A stretch of DNA of 64,000 bases, from NCBI GenBank assembly GCA_964494625.1, contig CAZBRT010000001.1:620001-684000 (forward strand). The letters run 5' to 3'. Below are positions 17,441 to 26,379 of this stretch, one piece after another. The notes under the pieces were generated by a model. The model did no database searches and was not told where the DNA came from. It worked only from the letters and a program-made list of their open reading frames with translations. Made by a program: the position numbers and the translations under genes. Source of the stretch: UBA2784 sp964494625. GTDB taxonomy: Bacteria > Pseudomonadota > Alphaproteobacteria > Micropepsales > Micropepsaceae. Within the stretch, counting starts at the first letter, position 1. Every line of letters begins with the position of its first letter.

Positions 17441-17769
17441 GGCGTAATGTCCGGGCGAATGTGAAAAATCGCATCCGACATCGCGCAGGACCTCTCCCGA
17501 AAGGGATCGGCCCGGCGCCAGAGGGGCCCGGACGACGGGCGGAACATAGTGACGAACCACTGGAAAGCAAGTGCGCAGGCGAATGATTTTCCGCTTATCA
17601 CATTGAAGTTGCGTAGTTTTTGCTGTTCAGCCAGGGTTCAGGCGTTGGGGTCCATGCAGGGCGCCTTGGCGGCGGTCTTTGCCCTTTGTCATGGCCCTTG
17701 CCGGGACATGACGGGCGGACCGCTTGCGTGCTATGGCGGCGTCCTTCAACAATGTTGGTTCATTCGATC

Positions 17770-18099
17770 ATGCGGATCCTTGCAGGCCTTCTGGCCACCG
17801 GTGCCATCATCGCCGCGCTGACGCCCTCGGCGTTCGGCGAGACGAACCGCATGCGCTTCATCAACGAAGCTGATGTCCCGCTTGTGCGGCTATACGTTTC
17901 CGGCACCGCGCAGGATGCATGGGGCGAGGACGTGCTTCAGGGGCCTGAAGTGCGGCCGGGCCAGTCGGTCGTGCTTCTGGTCGGTGACGACAGCACGGCG
18001 TGCGTGTTCGACATCAAGGCGCTTTACGCTGATGGCAACGAGTCGGTCGCCTATGGCGTTGATATCTGCGCCAACGACTATTTCACCTTTACGCAGTAA
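17770..18099 (+). CDS. Small secreted protein of unknown function
   Basis: 109-aa protein with a signal peptide (MRILAGLLATGAIIAALTPS, cleavage near AFG). The mature part of about 85 aa includes WGEDVLQGPEVRPGQSVV, a turn, and two cysteines spaced for a disulfide (ACVFDI ... DICAND). The pattern resembles a family of short beta-rich exported proteins in alphaproteobacteria, sometimes labelled Tat-pathway or SH3-like, with no known function. The start could also be ATG 17752. It is convergent with argG. Confidence 0.7.
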   Translation: MRILAGLLATGAIIAALTPSAFGETNRMRFINEADVPLVRLYVSGTAQDAWGEDVLQGPEVRPGQSVVLLVGDDSTACVFDIKALYADGNESVAYGVDICANDYFTFTQ

Positions 18100-18113
18100 G
18101 GGCGCCGCAAGGC

Positions 18114-19355
18114 TCAGCCTCTGGGACCGCGCTTGCGCATGGCGAGCGTGCGCAGGCGCAGCGCATTCAGCTTGATGAAGCCCGCCGCATCCTTCTGGTC
18201 ATAGGCGCCGCCGTCTTCCTCGAAAGTGACGAGCGACTGGGCGTAAAGCGAGAAGGGCGACTGGCGGCCAACGACCGTCGCATTGCCCTTGTAGAGCTTC
18301 ATGCGCACGGTGCCGGTCACCATCTCCTGGCTCCTGTCGATGGCAGCCTGCAGCATCTCGCGCTCGGGCGAGAACCAGAAGCCGTTATAGATGAGCTCCG
18401 CATAGCGCGGCATCAGCTCGTCCTTCAAATGGGCGGCGCCACGGTCAAGCGTGATCGACTCGATGCCACGATGGGCTGCATGCAGGATCGTGCCGCCCGG
18501 CGTCTCGTAAACGCCGCGCGACTTCATGCCGACAAAGCGGTTCTCGACCAGATCAAGCCGGCCAATGCCGTTGTCGCGGCCAAGAATGTTGAGCCGCGTC
18601 AGCAATGTCGCCGGTGACAGGCGCTCGCCATCGACGGAAACGGCATCGCCCTTCTCAAAACCGATCTCGATTAAGCTTGCGCGGTCGGGCGCTTCCTCGG
18701 GCGACAATGTGCGCTGATAGACGATCGACTCAGCCTCGACGGCAGGGTCTTCCAGCACTTTGCCCTCGGAAGACGAGTGCAGGAGATTGGCATCGACCGA
18801 GAAGGGCGCCTCGCCGCGCTTGTCCCTGGCAATGGGAATCTGGTGCTGTTCGGCAAAGGCGATGAGCTTGGTACGGCTGTCAAGGCTCCACTCGCGCCAG
18901 GGGGCGATCACTTTCACGTCCGGCTTCAGGGCATAATAGCCCAACTCGAAACGCACCTGATCGTTGCCCTTGCCGGTTGCACCATGCGCCACGGCATCGG
19001 CACCTACGCGCTCGGCAATCTCGATCTGCTTCTTGGCAATCAGGGGGCGGGCAATCGACGTGCCGAGCAGATAAAGCCCTTCATAGAGCGCATTGGCACG
19101 GAACATCGGAAACACGTAGCCGCGCACGAACTCTTCGCGCACATCCTCGATGAAAATGTTCTCCGGCTTGATGCCCAGAAGCAGCGCCTTCTTGCGCGCA
19201 GGCTCAAGTTCCTCGCCCTGGCCGAGGTCGGCCGTAAACGTGATGACCTCGCAGCGATATTCCTCCTGCAGCCATTTGAGGATGACCGAGGTGTCGAGGC
19301 CACCCGAATAGGCCAGAACGACCTTGTTGATCTTCGGGCGTGCGGCAGCGGACAT
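18114..19355 (-). CDS. argG: Argininosuccinate synthase
   Basis: Condenses citrulline and aspartate with ATP to argininosuccinate in arginine synthesis. It is 413 aa; the N-terminal P-loop-like YSGGLDTSVILKWL is present, with ATGKGNDQVRFELGYYAL near residue 120 and NRFVGMKSRGVYETPGG near 270, all intact. Type I family. The start MSAAARPKINKVVLAYSGG is an ATG at 19355. There is no other arginine gene nearby. Confidence 0.97.
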   Translation of the reverse strand: MSAAARPKINKVVLAYSGGLDTSVILKWLQEEYRCEVITFTADLGQGEELEPARKKALLLGIKPENIFIEDVREEFVRGYVFPMFRANALYEGLYLLGTSIARPLIAKKQIEIAERVGADAVAHGATGKGNDQVRFELGYYALKPDVKVIAPWREWSLDSRTKLIAFAEQHQIPIARDKRGEAPFSVDANLLHSSSEGKVLEDPAVEAESIVYQRTLSPEEAPDRASLIEIGFEKGDAVSVDGERLSPATLLTRLNILGRDNGIGRLDLVENRFVGMKSRGVYETPGGTILHAAHRGIESITLDRGAAHLKDELMPRYAELIYNGFWFSPEREMLQAAIDRSQEMVTGTVRMKLYKGNATVVGRQSPFSLYAQSLVTFEEDGGAYDQKDAAGFIKLNALRLRTLAMRKRGPRG

Positions 19356-19451
19356 GGGGCAAAACTCCGGACGGGCAAGGGTGTGCAGGATCAGGCGGTC
19401 AAACCATGACCGCTTCCGGCGCGCAAGTGTTGCCCGGGATCAGGGACAAAA

Positions 19452-20762
19452 TTACGTGCGCAAGGGGCCCTGGTTGCGGTCACGCATCCACTTGGAGAGC
19501 AGATATTTCGTGCCGGATTGCGGCGGGCGGCCTGCATGTTCCGTCGCAGCATCGACCGAGCCGTCGGCCAGAAGATTTTTCCAGGCCAATGCATCGCCTT
19601 TGCCGCCACGAAAGGCCGCGTTGGTGCGCACGAAGTGCGTCTCGCCGCCGACATAGTCGGTATTAAGATAGGTTATGAGGGTTGAAACGCGCTGGCCACC
19701 TTCGGCGATCGCTTTGGCATCACCCGGTGCGTCAGGGTCCAGCCAGTCAAAATGCGGGGCATAGGCCTGACCGGCCTGATAGCGCAGGAGGACCAGCCGC
19801 TCGCCGTTCTCGGGCGGCGCATCAAGCGCCATGGCAATGCGTGTATCAATGCTCTGCACCAGAAGACTTGAATGCATCAGGTCGAACGTCGCTGATTCAT
19901 TCGTGCGCGCTTCGTGCAGGACACCCTGACCGACGCGCGCAGGTTCAAGATGCGGAGACCCCTTGGCGCAAAGATAGTCGCACTCTTCGGATGTCAGCAG
20001 GCCGCGCAGCGAGCGCACGGCGGGCGTGCCCAGTTCCACCACGGAAGTGGGCAAAGGGCGCAAATGGGGCAGGACCACATTTTCCCGGATGTTCTCCCAC
20101 GGGATCAAATGGAAGCGGTCCAGCGGCGCCTGTGTCTGTTGGGGTTTCGGCTGCATGCGCGCGCGTAATGCTGCACCGGCCAACGGATGGCCAAGCCGGG
20201 CCGCATACATCAGCCAGACATCGGCGTCGGCGCGGGTCGCGCGATCCGGCGAAGCAAGCCGTGCCTGGTGGGCAAGCCATGCCGCTACTGCATCGCCGCG
20301 CATGGCAGCAGACTCCACGAGCGCCTGCCGATTGCCGCGCTGACCGGCGTCGGCGGGCAACATGATCGCCAATTCCGCCATGGCGGCGAGATCGCCCAGA
20401 CTTGCCGCCATCACCAGAAAATCCAGCGCCTCGTCGAAATTCCGGGCGCCATCAATATCGCTGGCGGCAAAGACGGCATAGAGCGACGCACCACGCGGAT
20501 TGCCCGCCAAGGCTGACTCGCGCAACAATTTCATGGCAAGAACGGAATCGCGCTCACCGCCGATCCCCTGATGCAGGAAGTCGGCAAGGAAGAGCTTTGC
20601 GACGGGGTGGCCGGTTTCCCGAATCTCGGCCGCAAGCGCATCGCGCGCTTCGTTGTACTTGCCAGCTTCGGCGAGATCGAGCGCGCGCTCGGTCGCCTCG
20701 CTGGGCATCATTGATCCGGGTGCACCGATTTCGCGGATGGCACCAAGGCCGGGATTGGTCAT
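19452..20762 (-). CDS. 2OG-Fe(II) oxygenase (prolyl 4-hydroxylase type) with N-terminal Sel1/TPR region
   Basis: 436-aa protein. Residues 20-200 are helical repeats (AEAGKYNEARDAL, AMKLLRESALAGNPRG, ALDFLVMAASLGDLAAMAEL), like Sel1/TPR units. The C-terminal 250-436 is a P4Hc oxygenase core: LLTSEECDYL, then LLRYQAGQAYAPHFDWLD with iron ligands H337 and D339, H409 in TEHAG, and the 2-oxoglutarate lysine K419 in GTKYLLSKW. It therefore should hydroxylate a protein or peptide using O2 and 2OG, with the repeats perhaps binding the substrate. ATG 20762 gives the preferred start. It follows rlmN by 10 bp. Confidence 0.9.
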   Translation of the reverse strand: MTNPGLGAIREIGAPGSMMPSEATERALDLAEAGKYNEARDALAAEIRETGHPVAKLFLADFLHQGIGGERDSVLAMKLLRESALAGNPRGASLYAVFAASDIDGARNFDEALDFLVMAASLGDLAAMAELAIMLPADAGQRGNRQALVESAAMRGDAVAAWLAHQARLASPDRATRADADVWLMYAARLGHPLAGAALRARMQPKPQQTQAPLDRFHLIPWENIRENVVLPHLRPLPTSVVELGTPAVRSLRGLLTSEECDYLCAKGSPHLEPARVGQGVLHEARTNESATFDLMHSSLLVQSIDTRIAMALDAPPENGERLVLLRYQAGQAYAPHFDWLDPDAPGDAKAIAEGGQRVSTLITYLNTDYVGGETHFVRTNAAFRGGKGDALAWKNLLADGSVDAATEHAGRPPQSGTKYLLSKWMRDRNQGPLRT

Positions 20763-20772
20763 GATTGCTTCC

Positions 20773-21939
20773 TCAGCCTGCTGCCGGCGCAGGTTCGCCC
20801 GCGCGTGATGCCAGCCGCTCGTCAAGTGCGGCACTGGCACGCTGTTTCACACTCTCGCTCTTCAACTGGCCGCAGGCGGCCATGATATCGCGGCCGCGTG
20901 GCGTGCGGATGGGGCTTGCATAGCCCGCCGCGTTCACGATTTCCGCGAAAGTCTCGATCACTTCCCAATCGGAGCACGCATAGGGGGCGCCGGGCCAGGG
21001 ATTGAACGGAATAAGGTTGATTTTGGCCGGAATGCCTTCCAGCAGGCGTACCAGGCGGCGCGCGTCATCCGGGCTGTCGTTGATGCCCTTCAGCATCACG
21101 TACTCAAAAGTGATGCGGCGGGCGTTGGACAAGCCCGGGTAGGCGCGGCAGGCCGCGATCAATTCGGCAATGGGGTATTTCCTGTTGAGCGGCACAATCA
21201 CGTCGCGCACATCATCGCGCGCCGAATGCAGCGAGATCGCCAGCATCGACCCGATCTCGTTGCCGGCGCGTTCGATCATCGGCACGACACCGGCCGTCGA
21301 AAGCGTGATGCGGCGCTTTGACAGCGCCAGGCCATCGCCATCGGCCATGATGTGGATGGCATCGCGGACATTTTCGAAATTATAGAGCGGCTCGCCCATG
21401 CCCATCATCACCACATTGGTGAGACGGCGCTGGCCCACGCCGCCCTTGCCTGCGGGAAAATCATCCAGCGCGTCGCGGGCGACCATGATCTGGGCGATGA
21501 TCTCGCCCGCGGTCAGGTTGCGCATCAGCTTTTGCGTGCCGGTGTGGCAGAAGCGGCAGGTCAGCGTGCAGCCGACCTGCGACGAGACGCAGAGCGTGCC
21601 ACGGTCTTCTTCGGGGATGAATACCGTCTCGACCTCGACGCCCGGCCCCATGCGCAGCAGCCATTTGCGCGTGCCGTCGGCAGACAACTGTTCCGTGACA
21701 ATCTCAGGACGGCCGATGACAAAATACGCGGCAAGCGTTGCGCGCATTTCCTTCGAGAGTGTCGTCATTGCATCAAACGACAATGCGCCGCGCTGGTAAA
21801 GCCAGTGCCAGAGCTGGCTTGCGCGCATCCGCTGATCGCGTTCAGCGACGCCGATCGCGCCAAGCGCCGCGGCCAGGGCCGGACGTGTCAGGCCCAGGAG
21901 CGGCGTCTTTGAGTCTGATGGTGCCGCCGCAATCGTCAC
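20773..21939 (-). CDS. rlmN: 23S rRNA (adenine2503-C2)-methyltransferase
   Basis: Radical SAM enzyme that methylates A2503 of 23S rRNA and A37 of some tRNAs at C2. It is 388 aa; the iron-sulfur motif CTLTCRFCHTG is intact, with MGMGEPLYNFENV and the conserved C-terminal Cys in DIMAACGQL. The second (methyl-carrying) cysteine required by dual-methylation chemistry is this late one. The start at 21939 gives MTIAAAPSDSKTPLLGLTRP. It lies between ialB and the 2OG oxygenase gene on one strand, with short gaps, so it is probably cotranscribed with both. Confidence 0.96.
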   Translation of the reverse strand: MTIAAAPSDSKTPLLGLTRPALAAALGAIGVAERDQRMRASQLWHWLYQRGALSFDAMTTLSKEMRATLAAYFVIGRPEIVTEQLSADGTRKWLLRMGPGVEVETVFIPEEDRGTLCVSSQVGCTLTCRFCHTGTQKLMRNLTAGEIIAQIMVARDALDDFPAGKGGVGQRRLTNVVMMGMGEPLYNFENVRDAIHIMADGDGLALSKRRITLSTAGVVPMIERAGNEIGSMLAISLHSARDDVRDVIVPLNRKYPIAELIAACRAYPGLSNARRITFEYVMLKGINDSPDDARRLVRLLEGIPAKINLIPFNPWPGAPYACSDWEVIETFAEIVNAAGYASPIRTPRGRDIMAACGQLKSESVKQRASAALDERLASRAGEPAPAAG

Positions 21940-21965
21940 AAATGATTACCTTGTCCCGCAGGATT

Positions 21966-22490
21966 TCACTGGCAGGCTTCGCCGATCTTGTCGAGCGCAG
22001 CCGAAACACCTTTCAGTGAATATTCGTCACGCGTATTGGTGCCGCGCCGCGAGATGCCGGTGACAACGAGTGACGAGCCGCTGCGCAGGGCCGCTATCAG
22101 ACGGGTTTCCTCAGCGGCCTCGCGGATCCACGCCCCGCCGTCGGAGCCTTCGTTGCGGGTGAAGAACGTGAACTTGTCATCGCCGATGGTGGCGGTGACG
22201 CTTGAACCTTCCTTGTAGGGATAGCCCGGCACATAAGACGGCTCGCCTGCGCCGCGGCCCGGCCATTTGGTCACCAGAAAGAAGATGGGGTCGCGGCGCA
22301 CGCCGGTCGGCTCATTCTTCTTGGGCTGCGACAGCACGTAGCAATAGGTGTTCGCGCCGTCCGTCACCTTGAAAGCCTTCCAGTCGTCGAACGTGCCGAG
22401 TGACACCGGTTTGGGTGCGGCCATGGCGGGGGCGACCGCAAGGCTGACCGAGATCAGGGCTGCAACACACGCAGAGACAATCTTCTTCAT
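21966..22490 (-). CDS. Invasion-associated locus B (IalB) family protein
   Basis: Exported protein of 174 aa with a signal peptide (MKKIVSACVAALISVSLAVAPAMA). The IalB domain starts at LGTFDDWKAFKV, with TYCYVLSQPKKNEP and CQ at the very end; the two cysteines are at the expected places for a disulfide. IalB was named in Bartonella for erythrocyte invasion, but homologues are general periplasmic proteins of alphaproteobacteria. ATG 22490 has GGAA about 8 nt upstream; the longer reading frame upstream is a shadow. It is 26 bp ahead of rlmN. Confidence 0.9.
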   Translation of the reverse strand: MKKIVSACVAALISVSLAVAPAMAAPKPVSLGTFDDWKAFKVTDGANTYCYVLSQPKKNEPTGVRRDPIFFLVTKWPGRGAGEPSYVPGYPYKEGSSVTATIGDDKFTFFTRNEGSDGGAWIREAAEETRLIAALRSGSSLVVTGISRRGTNTRDEYSLKGVSAALDKIGEACQ

Positions 22491-22743
22491 CGTCAGTTCC
22501 CGCATACGAGGGTTCGCCGGAGACCGGCTTGAATGAGGCAGTCTGGTCCGCACGCCAGAACGCAAAATCGGCGGAACATGTGGCCCAAAGATGTCGCCAA
22601 GGCAAGCACGGGGGGCCGTTCGCCTTGGAAGATGAACGGGTTGGACCACTGGCCGGGTTGAACCGCGCCGCCGCCTCGCCCATGATGCGGCCTGATTTTC
22701 CAAGGGTTTCCGGGCGTTCCGGGGTTACTCCCAGGGCAAGATT

Positions 22744-23400
22744 TTGGCCAAGGCCGAATGGATTAACGTGGCTGATCCGCAGGATGAAACGGCAAGAGGC
22801 AATACCGAAACTGCGGTCAGCAGGCGGGAAAACGCGTCCGACCCGGCAGAGGCGCTGCGTCTCGCCCTGACAGCCCGGCTGGTCGACGTGCGTGACCGGC
22901 GTGACCGGGAGGCTTTTTCGGAACTCTTCCGGTTCTTTGCGCCGCGGGTGAAATCCTATCTCTTGCGGCTTGGCGCGTCTGCGTCCGAAGCCGACGAAAT
23001 CGCGCAGGACGTCATGGTGACCGTCTGGCAAAAGGCAGCGAGCTTTGACGAGGCCCAGGCTTCCGCCTCGACCTGGATTTTCACGATCGCGCGCAACAGG
23101 CGCATTGATCTCATCCGCCGCCAGCGCAAGCCCGCACTTGATCCCGAAGATCCCCTGTTCCAGCCGCAGGCCGAACAAGCGCCCGACGATGCTGCCATCG
23201 CCTCGGCGCGTGAGCAGCGCCTGCGTGAAGCCATGAAAACATTGCCGCCTGAACAGCGCAGCCTGTTGCATGAAGCGTTCTTTGCCGGACGCTCGCATCG
23301 CGACATTGCGCGCGACAGTCAAATTCCGCTTGGCACCGTGAAGTCGCGGCTGCGCCTTGCCTTCCAGCGTCTGAAAACAGCCCTTGATGGTGATGTCTGA
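22744..23400 (+). CDS. rpoE: ECF RNA polymerase sigma factor (RpoE, ChrR-partner type)
   Basis: 218-aa sigma-70 family factor. Region 2 contains FAPRVKSYLLRLGASASEAD followed by EIAQDVMVTVWQKAASFD and STWIFTIARNRRIDLIRRQ; region 4 has LPPEQRSLLHEAFFAGRSHR and GTVKSRLRLAFQRLK. It is the ECF11-like group regulated by zinc-bound ChrR, known in Rhodobacter sphaeroides for the singlet-oxygen response. The start is a TTG at 22744 or a GTG at 22768; no ATG is in frame. The partner gene chrR follows after 3 bp, which supports this group assignment. Confidence 0.88.
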   Translation: MAKAEWINVADPQDETARGNTETAVSRRENASDPAEALRLALTARLVDVRDRRDREAFSELFRFFAPRVKSYLLRLGASASEADEIAQDVMVTVWQKAASFDEAQASASTWIFTIARNRRIDLIRRQRKPALDPEDPLFQPQAEQAPDDAAIASAREQRLREAMKTLPPEQRSLLHEAFFAGRSHRDIARDSQIPLGTVKSRLRLAFQRLKTALDGDV

Positions 23401-23403
23401 ACC

Positions 23404-24093
23404 ATGAGCGAAGTCACGTCACATCCCGATGCTGCATTGGTGATCGCCCATGCGACGGGTTCACTTGAGCCAAAGCTTGCGCTTCTTGTCGCCGCGCATC
23501 TTGAGCTCTGCCCGCATTGCCGCGCGCTTGCCGCCAGCGTGCACGAGGCTGGCGGCGCCATCCTGGACGCGATCCAGCCGGTTGATCTGCACGCAGGCGC
23601 GCTTGACGCTGTCATGGCGCGGATCGATGCCGATGCAACACCGCCAATGGCTCCAACATCCCATGTTCAGGCTTCTCAGGTTTTGGCGGATGAATTTGGC
23701 CTCTTGCCTGCGCAAGTGCAGCGGGCCGTTCAGGCGTCCGGGCGGCGCCTGCGTTTCCGCAAGCGCGGGGTTTCTGCGCTTGATCTTGGCAGTGTTGATC
23801 CCGATGGTGCGGGGCAATTGACGCTTTACCGCATTGCGCCCGGTGCCGCCGTGCCGTTTCACGGTCACAAAGGGGCAGAGATCACACTGGTGCTGACCGG
23901 TGCGTTCTCGGACGAGTCAGGCACCTATCGCACCGGCGATGTGGCCATTGGGGCCCCGGATGTCCATCACCGGCCGCGCGCGGATCAGGGGCCGGTCTGC
24001 TTTGCGCTTGCCTACACCGATGCGCCGCTGGCGTTCACGGGGTTGATCGGCGCGATGCAGCGCGTGCTCAAGCCGTTGGGGATTGGGCGCTAG
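23404..24093 (+). CDS. chrR: ChrR-type zinc anti-sigma factor
   Basis: 229-aa anti-sigma factor. The N-terminal domain carries the ZAS zinc-ligand pattern: H7, H32, C36 and C39 (HLELCPHC), which holds the cognate sigma factor inactive. The C-terminal cupin domain (LTLYRIAPGAAVPFHGHKGA then ITLVLTGAFSDESGTY and DVHHRPRADQGPVCFALA) provides the second metal site that senses singlet oxygen or organic peroxide in known ChrR. Pairing with the sigma gene 3 bp upstream is typical. It is convergent with the FecR-domain gene. Confidence 0.9.
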   Translation: MSEVTSHPDAALVIAHATGSLEPKLALLVAAHLELCPHCRALAASVHEAGGAILDAIQPVDLHAGALDAVMARIDADATPPMAPTSHVQASQVLADEFGLLPAQVQRAVQASGRRLRFRKRGVSALDLGSVDPDGAGQLTLYRIAPGAAVPFHGHKGAEITLVLTGAFSDESGTYRTGDVAIGAPDVHHRPRADQGPVCFALAYTDAPLAFTGLIGAMQRVLKPLGIGR

Positions 24094-24099
24094 CCCGCC

Positions 24100-24813
24100 T
24101 CAATTGCGGTTGCGGTTGCGGCGGCGATGACGCTTGCGCACGCGCCAGACGCGGCGTGCCGCATCAAGTCCGTCATCAATGGCACGGCTGCGTGTCGTGT
24201 GGATGAGGTCGCGCACGCCATCCTGCCAGACGCCGTCGCGCCCGGCTTTCACTGACTGGCGGCGCCGCACACGCAAGGCCCGGCCGGAAATGCGCGACAC
24301 GCAATCCGCCTCGCCTTCCACCACCGAACATTCGGTCGCGCCGTCGCCCTCCACCGTGAAAAGCAGCTCCGTGCCACGGATGCCGATAGTTACAGTTGGT
24401 GTCTGCAGCGCATAGGACTCGCTCGGCATGCTGCCCGAGACATAGCGGAACGCGCCGCGCGCCAATGTGAGGGACGAACGGCCCGATGCGGTCGCGGGGT
24501 CATAGACAAAATTGTCGATGGTCAGAACGCTGTTCTCACCCATGGAGAGCGACGAACCATCGGCAAAGACAATCACCAGGGCGCTCTCGTCTTCGGTCTC
24601 GATGGTTTCGTTGGCGAGGACGAGATCCTCCATTTCGATCTCGCTGCGGCTGGCTGCTGCGGCAAATGTCGCCCAGGCAATGTTGACGATGTCGTCGACA
24701 AGTCCGATCTCCGGACTTTCTTCAGCGCGGGCAAGGGCCAAGCCGAATTTTCCCGAAAGGCCAAGCGGAGCGGCGGCCATGAGGGCCAAGGCGCGGCGGC
24801 GGCTGATGGTCAT
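24100..24813 (-). CDS. FecR-domain protein with Tat signal and basic C-terminal tail
   Basis: 237-aa exported protein. The N-terminus MTISRRRALALMAAAPLGLS has a twin-arginine type motif, suggesting export of a folded protein. A FecR beta-domain follows (LVLANETIETEDESALVIVF, GSSLSMGENSVLTIDNFVYD, SLTLARGAFRYVSG and TVTIGIRGTELLFTVEG). The tail is very basic, ending RKRHRRRNRNRN from a short hexamer-like repeat. There is no iron-uptake or sigma gene beside it on the same strand, so it is not a standard FecIR partner. RBS GGAGGGAAG is 6 nt before the ATG. Confidence 0.85.
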   Translation of the reverse strand: MTISRRRALALMAAAPLGLSGKFGLALARAEESPEIGLVDDIVNIAWATFAAAASRSEIEMEDLVLANETIETEDESALVIVFADGSSLSMGENSVLTIDNFVYDPATASGRSSLTLARGAFRYVSGSMPSESYALQTPTVTIGIRGTELLFTVEGDGATECSVVEGEADCVSRISGRALRVRRRQSVKAGRDGVWQDGVRDLIHTTRSRAIDDGLDAARRVWRVRKRHRRRNRNRN

Positions 24814-25064
24814 GGGTCTTCCCTCCGGACAGATGACCCAAGGGTCGCGGAGCGGATTGATCAGCGTCAAGTGTGTCCGGTCACGGCATACAAGTATCCC
24901 GACCGGCCGCAAGATGAACGCGGGATGACCGGCATCAATCCTGCCGGGTGCGGCGCGGGTGCGGCACGGGTGCGGCACGGGGGCGCCTTGATTGCAACAT
25001 CGGCGTTGCCTAGTTCCATTCCTGACAGGCACTGATCAGCAGAATCTCTGGAGGGATGTTCACC

Positions 25065-25457
25065 ATGTTCAAGTTCTTGATGCTTGCAGCGGCCACCCTT
25101 GTTGCCGTGTCCGGTGCTGCGGCAGCCCAAGATGCCGCCGCGGGCGAGACCGTCTTCAAGAAGTGCAAGACCTGCCACATGGTGGGCGAAGGGGCTGCCA
25201 ACCGCGTCGGGCCGGAGCTCAACGGCATTGTCGGGCGCGCAATCGCCAGCCTCGACTTCAACTATTCGAACGCGATGAAGGAATTTGCGGCCGCCAACGG
25301 CGCGTGGACCGTCGAGTTGCTCGACGCCTATCTCGCCGCGCCCAAGACGGTAGTGCCCAGCGGCAAGATGGCATTCGCCGGTCTTCCCGATGCGGCCGAC
25401 CGCGCCAATGTGATCGCCTATCTCCAGCAGTTTGCGGCGGCCCCGCCCGCGCAATAA
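25065..25457 (+). CDS. Class I c-type cytochrome
   Basis: 130-aa periplasmic electron carrier with signal peptide MFKFLMLAAATLVAVSGAAAA, a single haem motif CKTCH at residues 34-38, and the distal Met expected in PSGKMAFAG near residue 105, giving His/Met ligation like cytochrome c2/c550. The start is ATG 25065, since GGAGGGA sits about 8 nt upstream; the in-frame ATG at 25056 overlaps that site. It ends before a strong bidirectional hairpin. Which oxidase or reductase it serves is not visible in the window. Confidence 0.93.
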   Translation: MFKFLMLAAATLVAVSGAAAAQDAAAGETVFKKCKTCHMVGEGAANRVGPELNGIVGRAIASLDFNYSNAMKEFAAANGAWTVELLDAYLAAPKTVVPSGKMAFAGLPDAADRANVIAYLQQFAAAPPAQ

Positions 25458-25475
25458 GTCTGGCGCGCAAGAATA

Positions 25476-25502
25476 AGGGCGTGGAGGCAACTCCACGCCC
25501 TT
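25476..25502. terminator. Bidirectional terminator between cytochrome c and SDR genes
   Basis: Perfect hairpin with arms AAGGGCGTGGAG and CTCCACGCCCTT around the loop GCAA, followed by a short T-rich run on the plus strand (and by an A/T pattern readable on the minus strand). It lies between two convergent genes. Confidence 0.85.
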
Positions 25503-25524
25503 TGTCGCATGCGGTGTGCCGTTG

Positions 25525-26304
25525 TTACTGCGGCGCCATGCGGATTGCGCCATCGAGGCGCACATCCTCGCCGTTGAAGTAACAATTGCGGATCATCTCA
25601 AGGGCAAGGCCCGCATATTCGGCGGGATTGCCGAGCCGTGCAGGGAACGGCACCTGCGCTTCCAGCTTGCCGACAAAGTCAGGGCCGCCTGCCGTCATCA
25701 ACGGTGTCTTGAAAAGGCCGGGCAGGATCGTGTTCACACGCACGCCTTCGCGTGCAAGGTCGCGCGCGATGGGCAGCGTCATGCCGACGACGCCGCCCTT
25801 CGAGGCCGAATAGGCAGCCTGTCCGATCTGGCCATCTTCGGCGGCAACGGACGCCGTATTGATGATGACGCCGCGCTCGCCCGTCGATGACGGATCAAGC
25901 GTCAGCATGCCGGACGCCGCATGCGCAATGCAGCGGAACGTGCCGACGAGATTGATCTGGATGATGCGGTCGAACTGATCGACCGGGAAATGCGTGATCG
26001 TGCCGTCCTTCTTGCGGCCCGCCGTGCGATAGGCGTTGCCGGTGCCGGCGCAATTCACAAGGATGCGCTCCTGGCCGTTGGCGGCGCGCGCTGTCTTGAA
26101 ACCGGCAACGACGCTTTCCTCGCTTGTCACGTTGACGTTGCAATAGACGCCGCCGATCTCTTTGGCGACGGCTTCGCCCTTGGCGCCATTCATGTCGAAG
26201 ATCGCAATTTTGACGCCGTGGGCTGCCAGCGCGCGCGCTGTTGCTTCACCCAGACCTGATGCGCCGCCGGTGACGATTGCCGAAACATTCTTTGAAAGCT
26301 CCAT
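25525..26304 (-). CDS. SDR oxidoreductase, 3-hydroxyacyl-CoA dehydrogenase type 2-like
   Basis: 259-aa short-chain dehydrogenase. TGGASGLG (NAD binding) is at residue 12, NCAG near 85, NTASVAA carries the catalytic Ser, and YSASK the catalytic Tyr and Lys. The whole resembles the HSD17B10/FabG-like branch that oxidises 3-hydroxyacyl-CoA (KKDGTITHFPVDQFDRIIQI segment, LPGLFKTPLM). A beta-oxidation role is likely by family. It shares the interval to the LysR gene on the same strand but with a 75-bp gap. Confidence 0.88.
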   Translation of the reverse strand: MELSKNVSAIVTGGASGLGEATARALAAHGVKIAIFDMNGAKGEAVAKEIGGVYCNVNVTSEESVVAGFKTARAANGQERILVNCAGTGNAYRTAGRKKDGTITHFPVDQFDRIIQINLVGTFRCIAHAASGMLTLDPSSTGERGVIINTASVAAEDGQIGQAAYSASKGGVVGMTLPIARDLAREGVRVNTILPGLFKTPLMTAGGPDFVGKLEAQVPFPARLGNPAEYAGLALEMIRNCYFNGEDVRLDGAIRMAPQ

Positions 26305-26379
26305 GGGGTCATTCCTTGTTCTTGAGGGTCGTCCCGGTCTAGCAGAGCGGGGCGGGAGGGTTGAAGCCCTGCCGTGTCG

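Noticed and set aside
17441..17640. yybP-ykoY manganese riboswitch upstream of terC
   Set aside because: Read on both strands; I found neither the GGGGAGUAG-like core nor the second conserved element, only C/G-rich hairpins.
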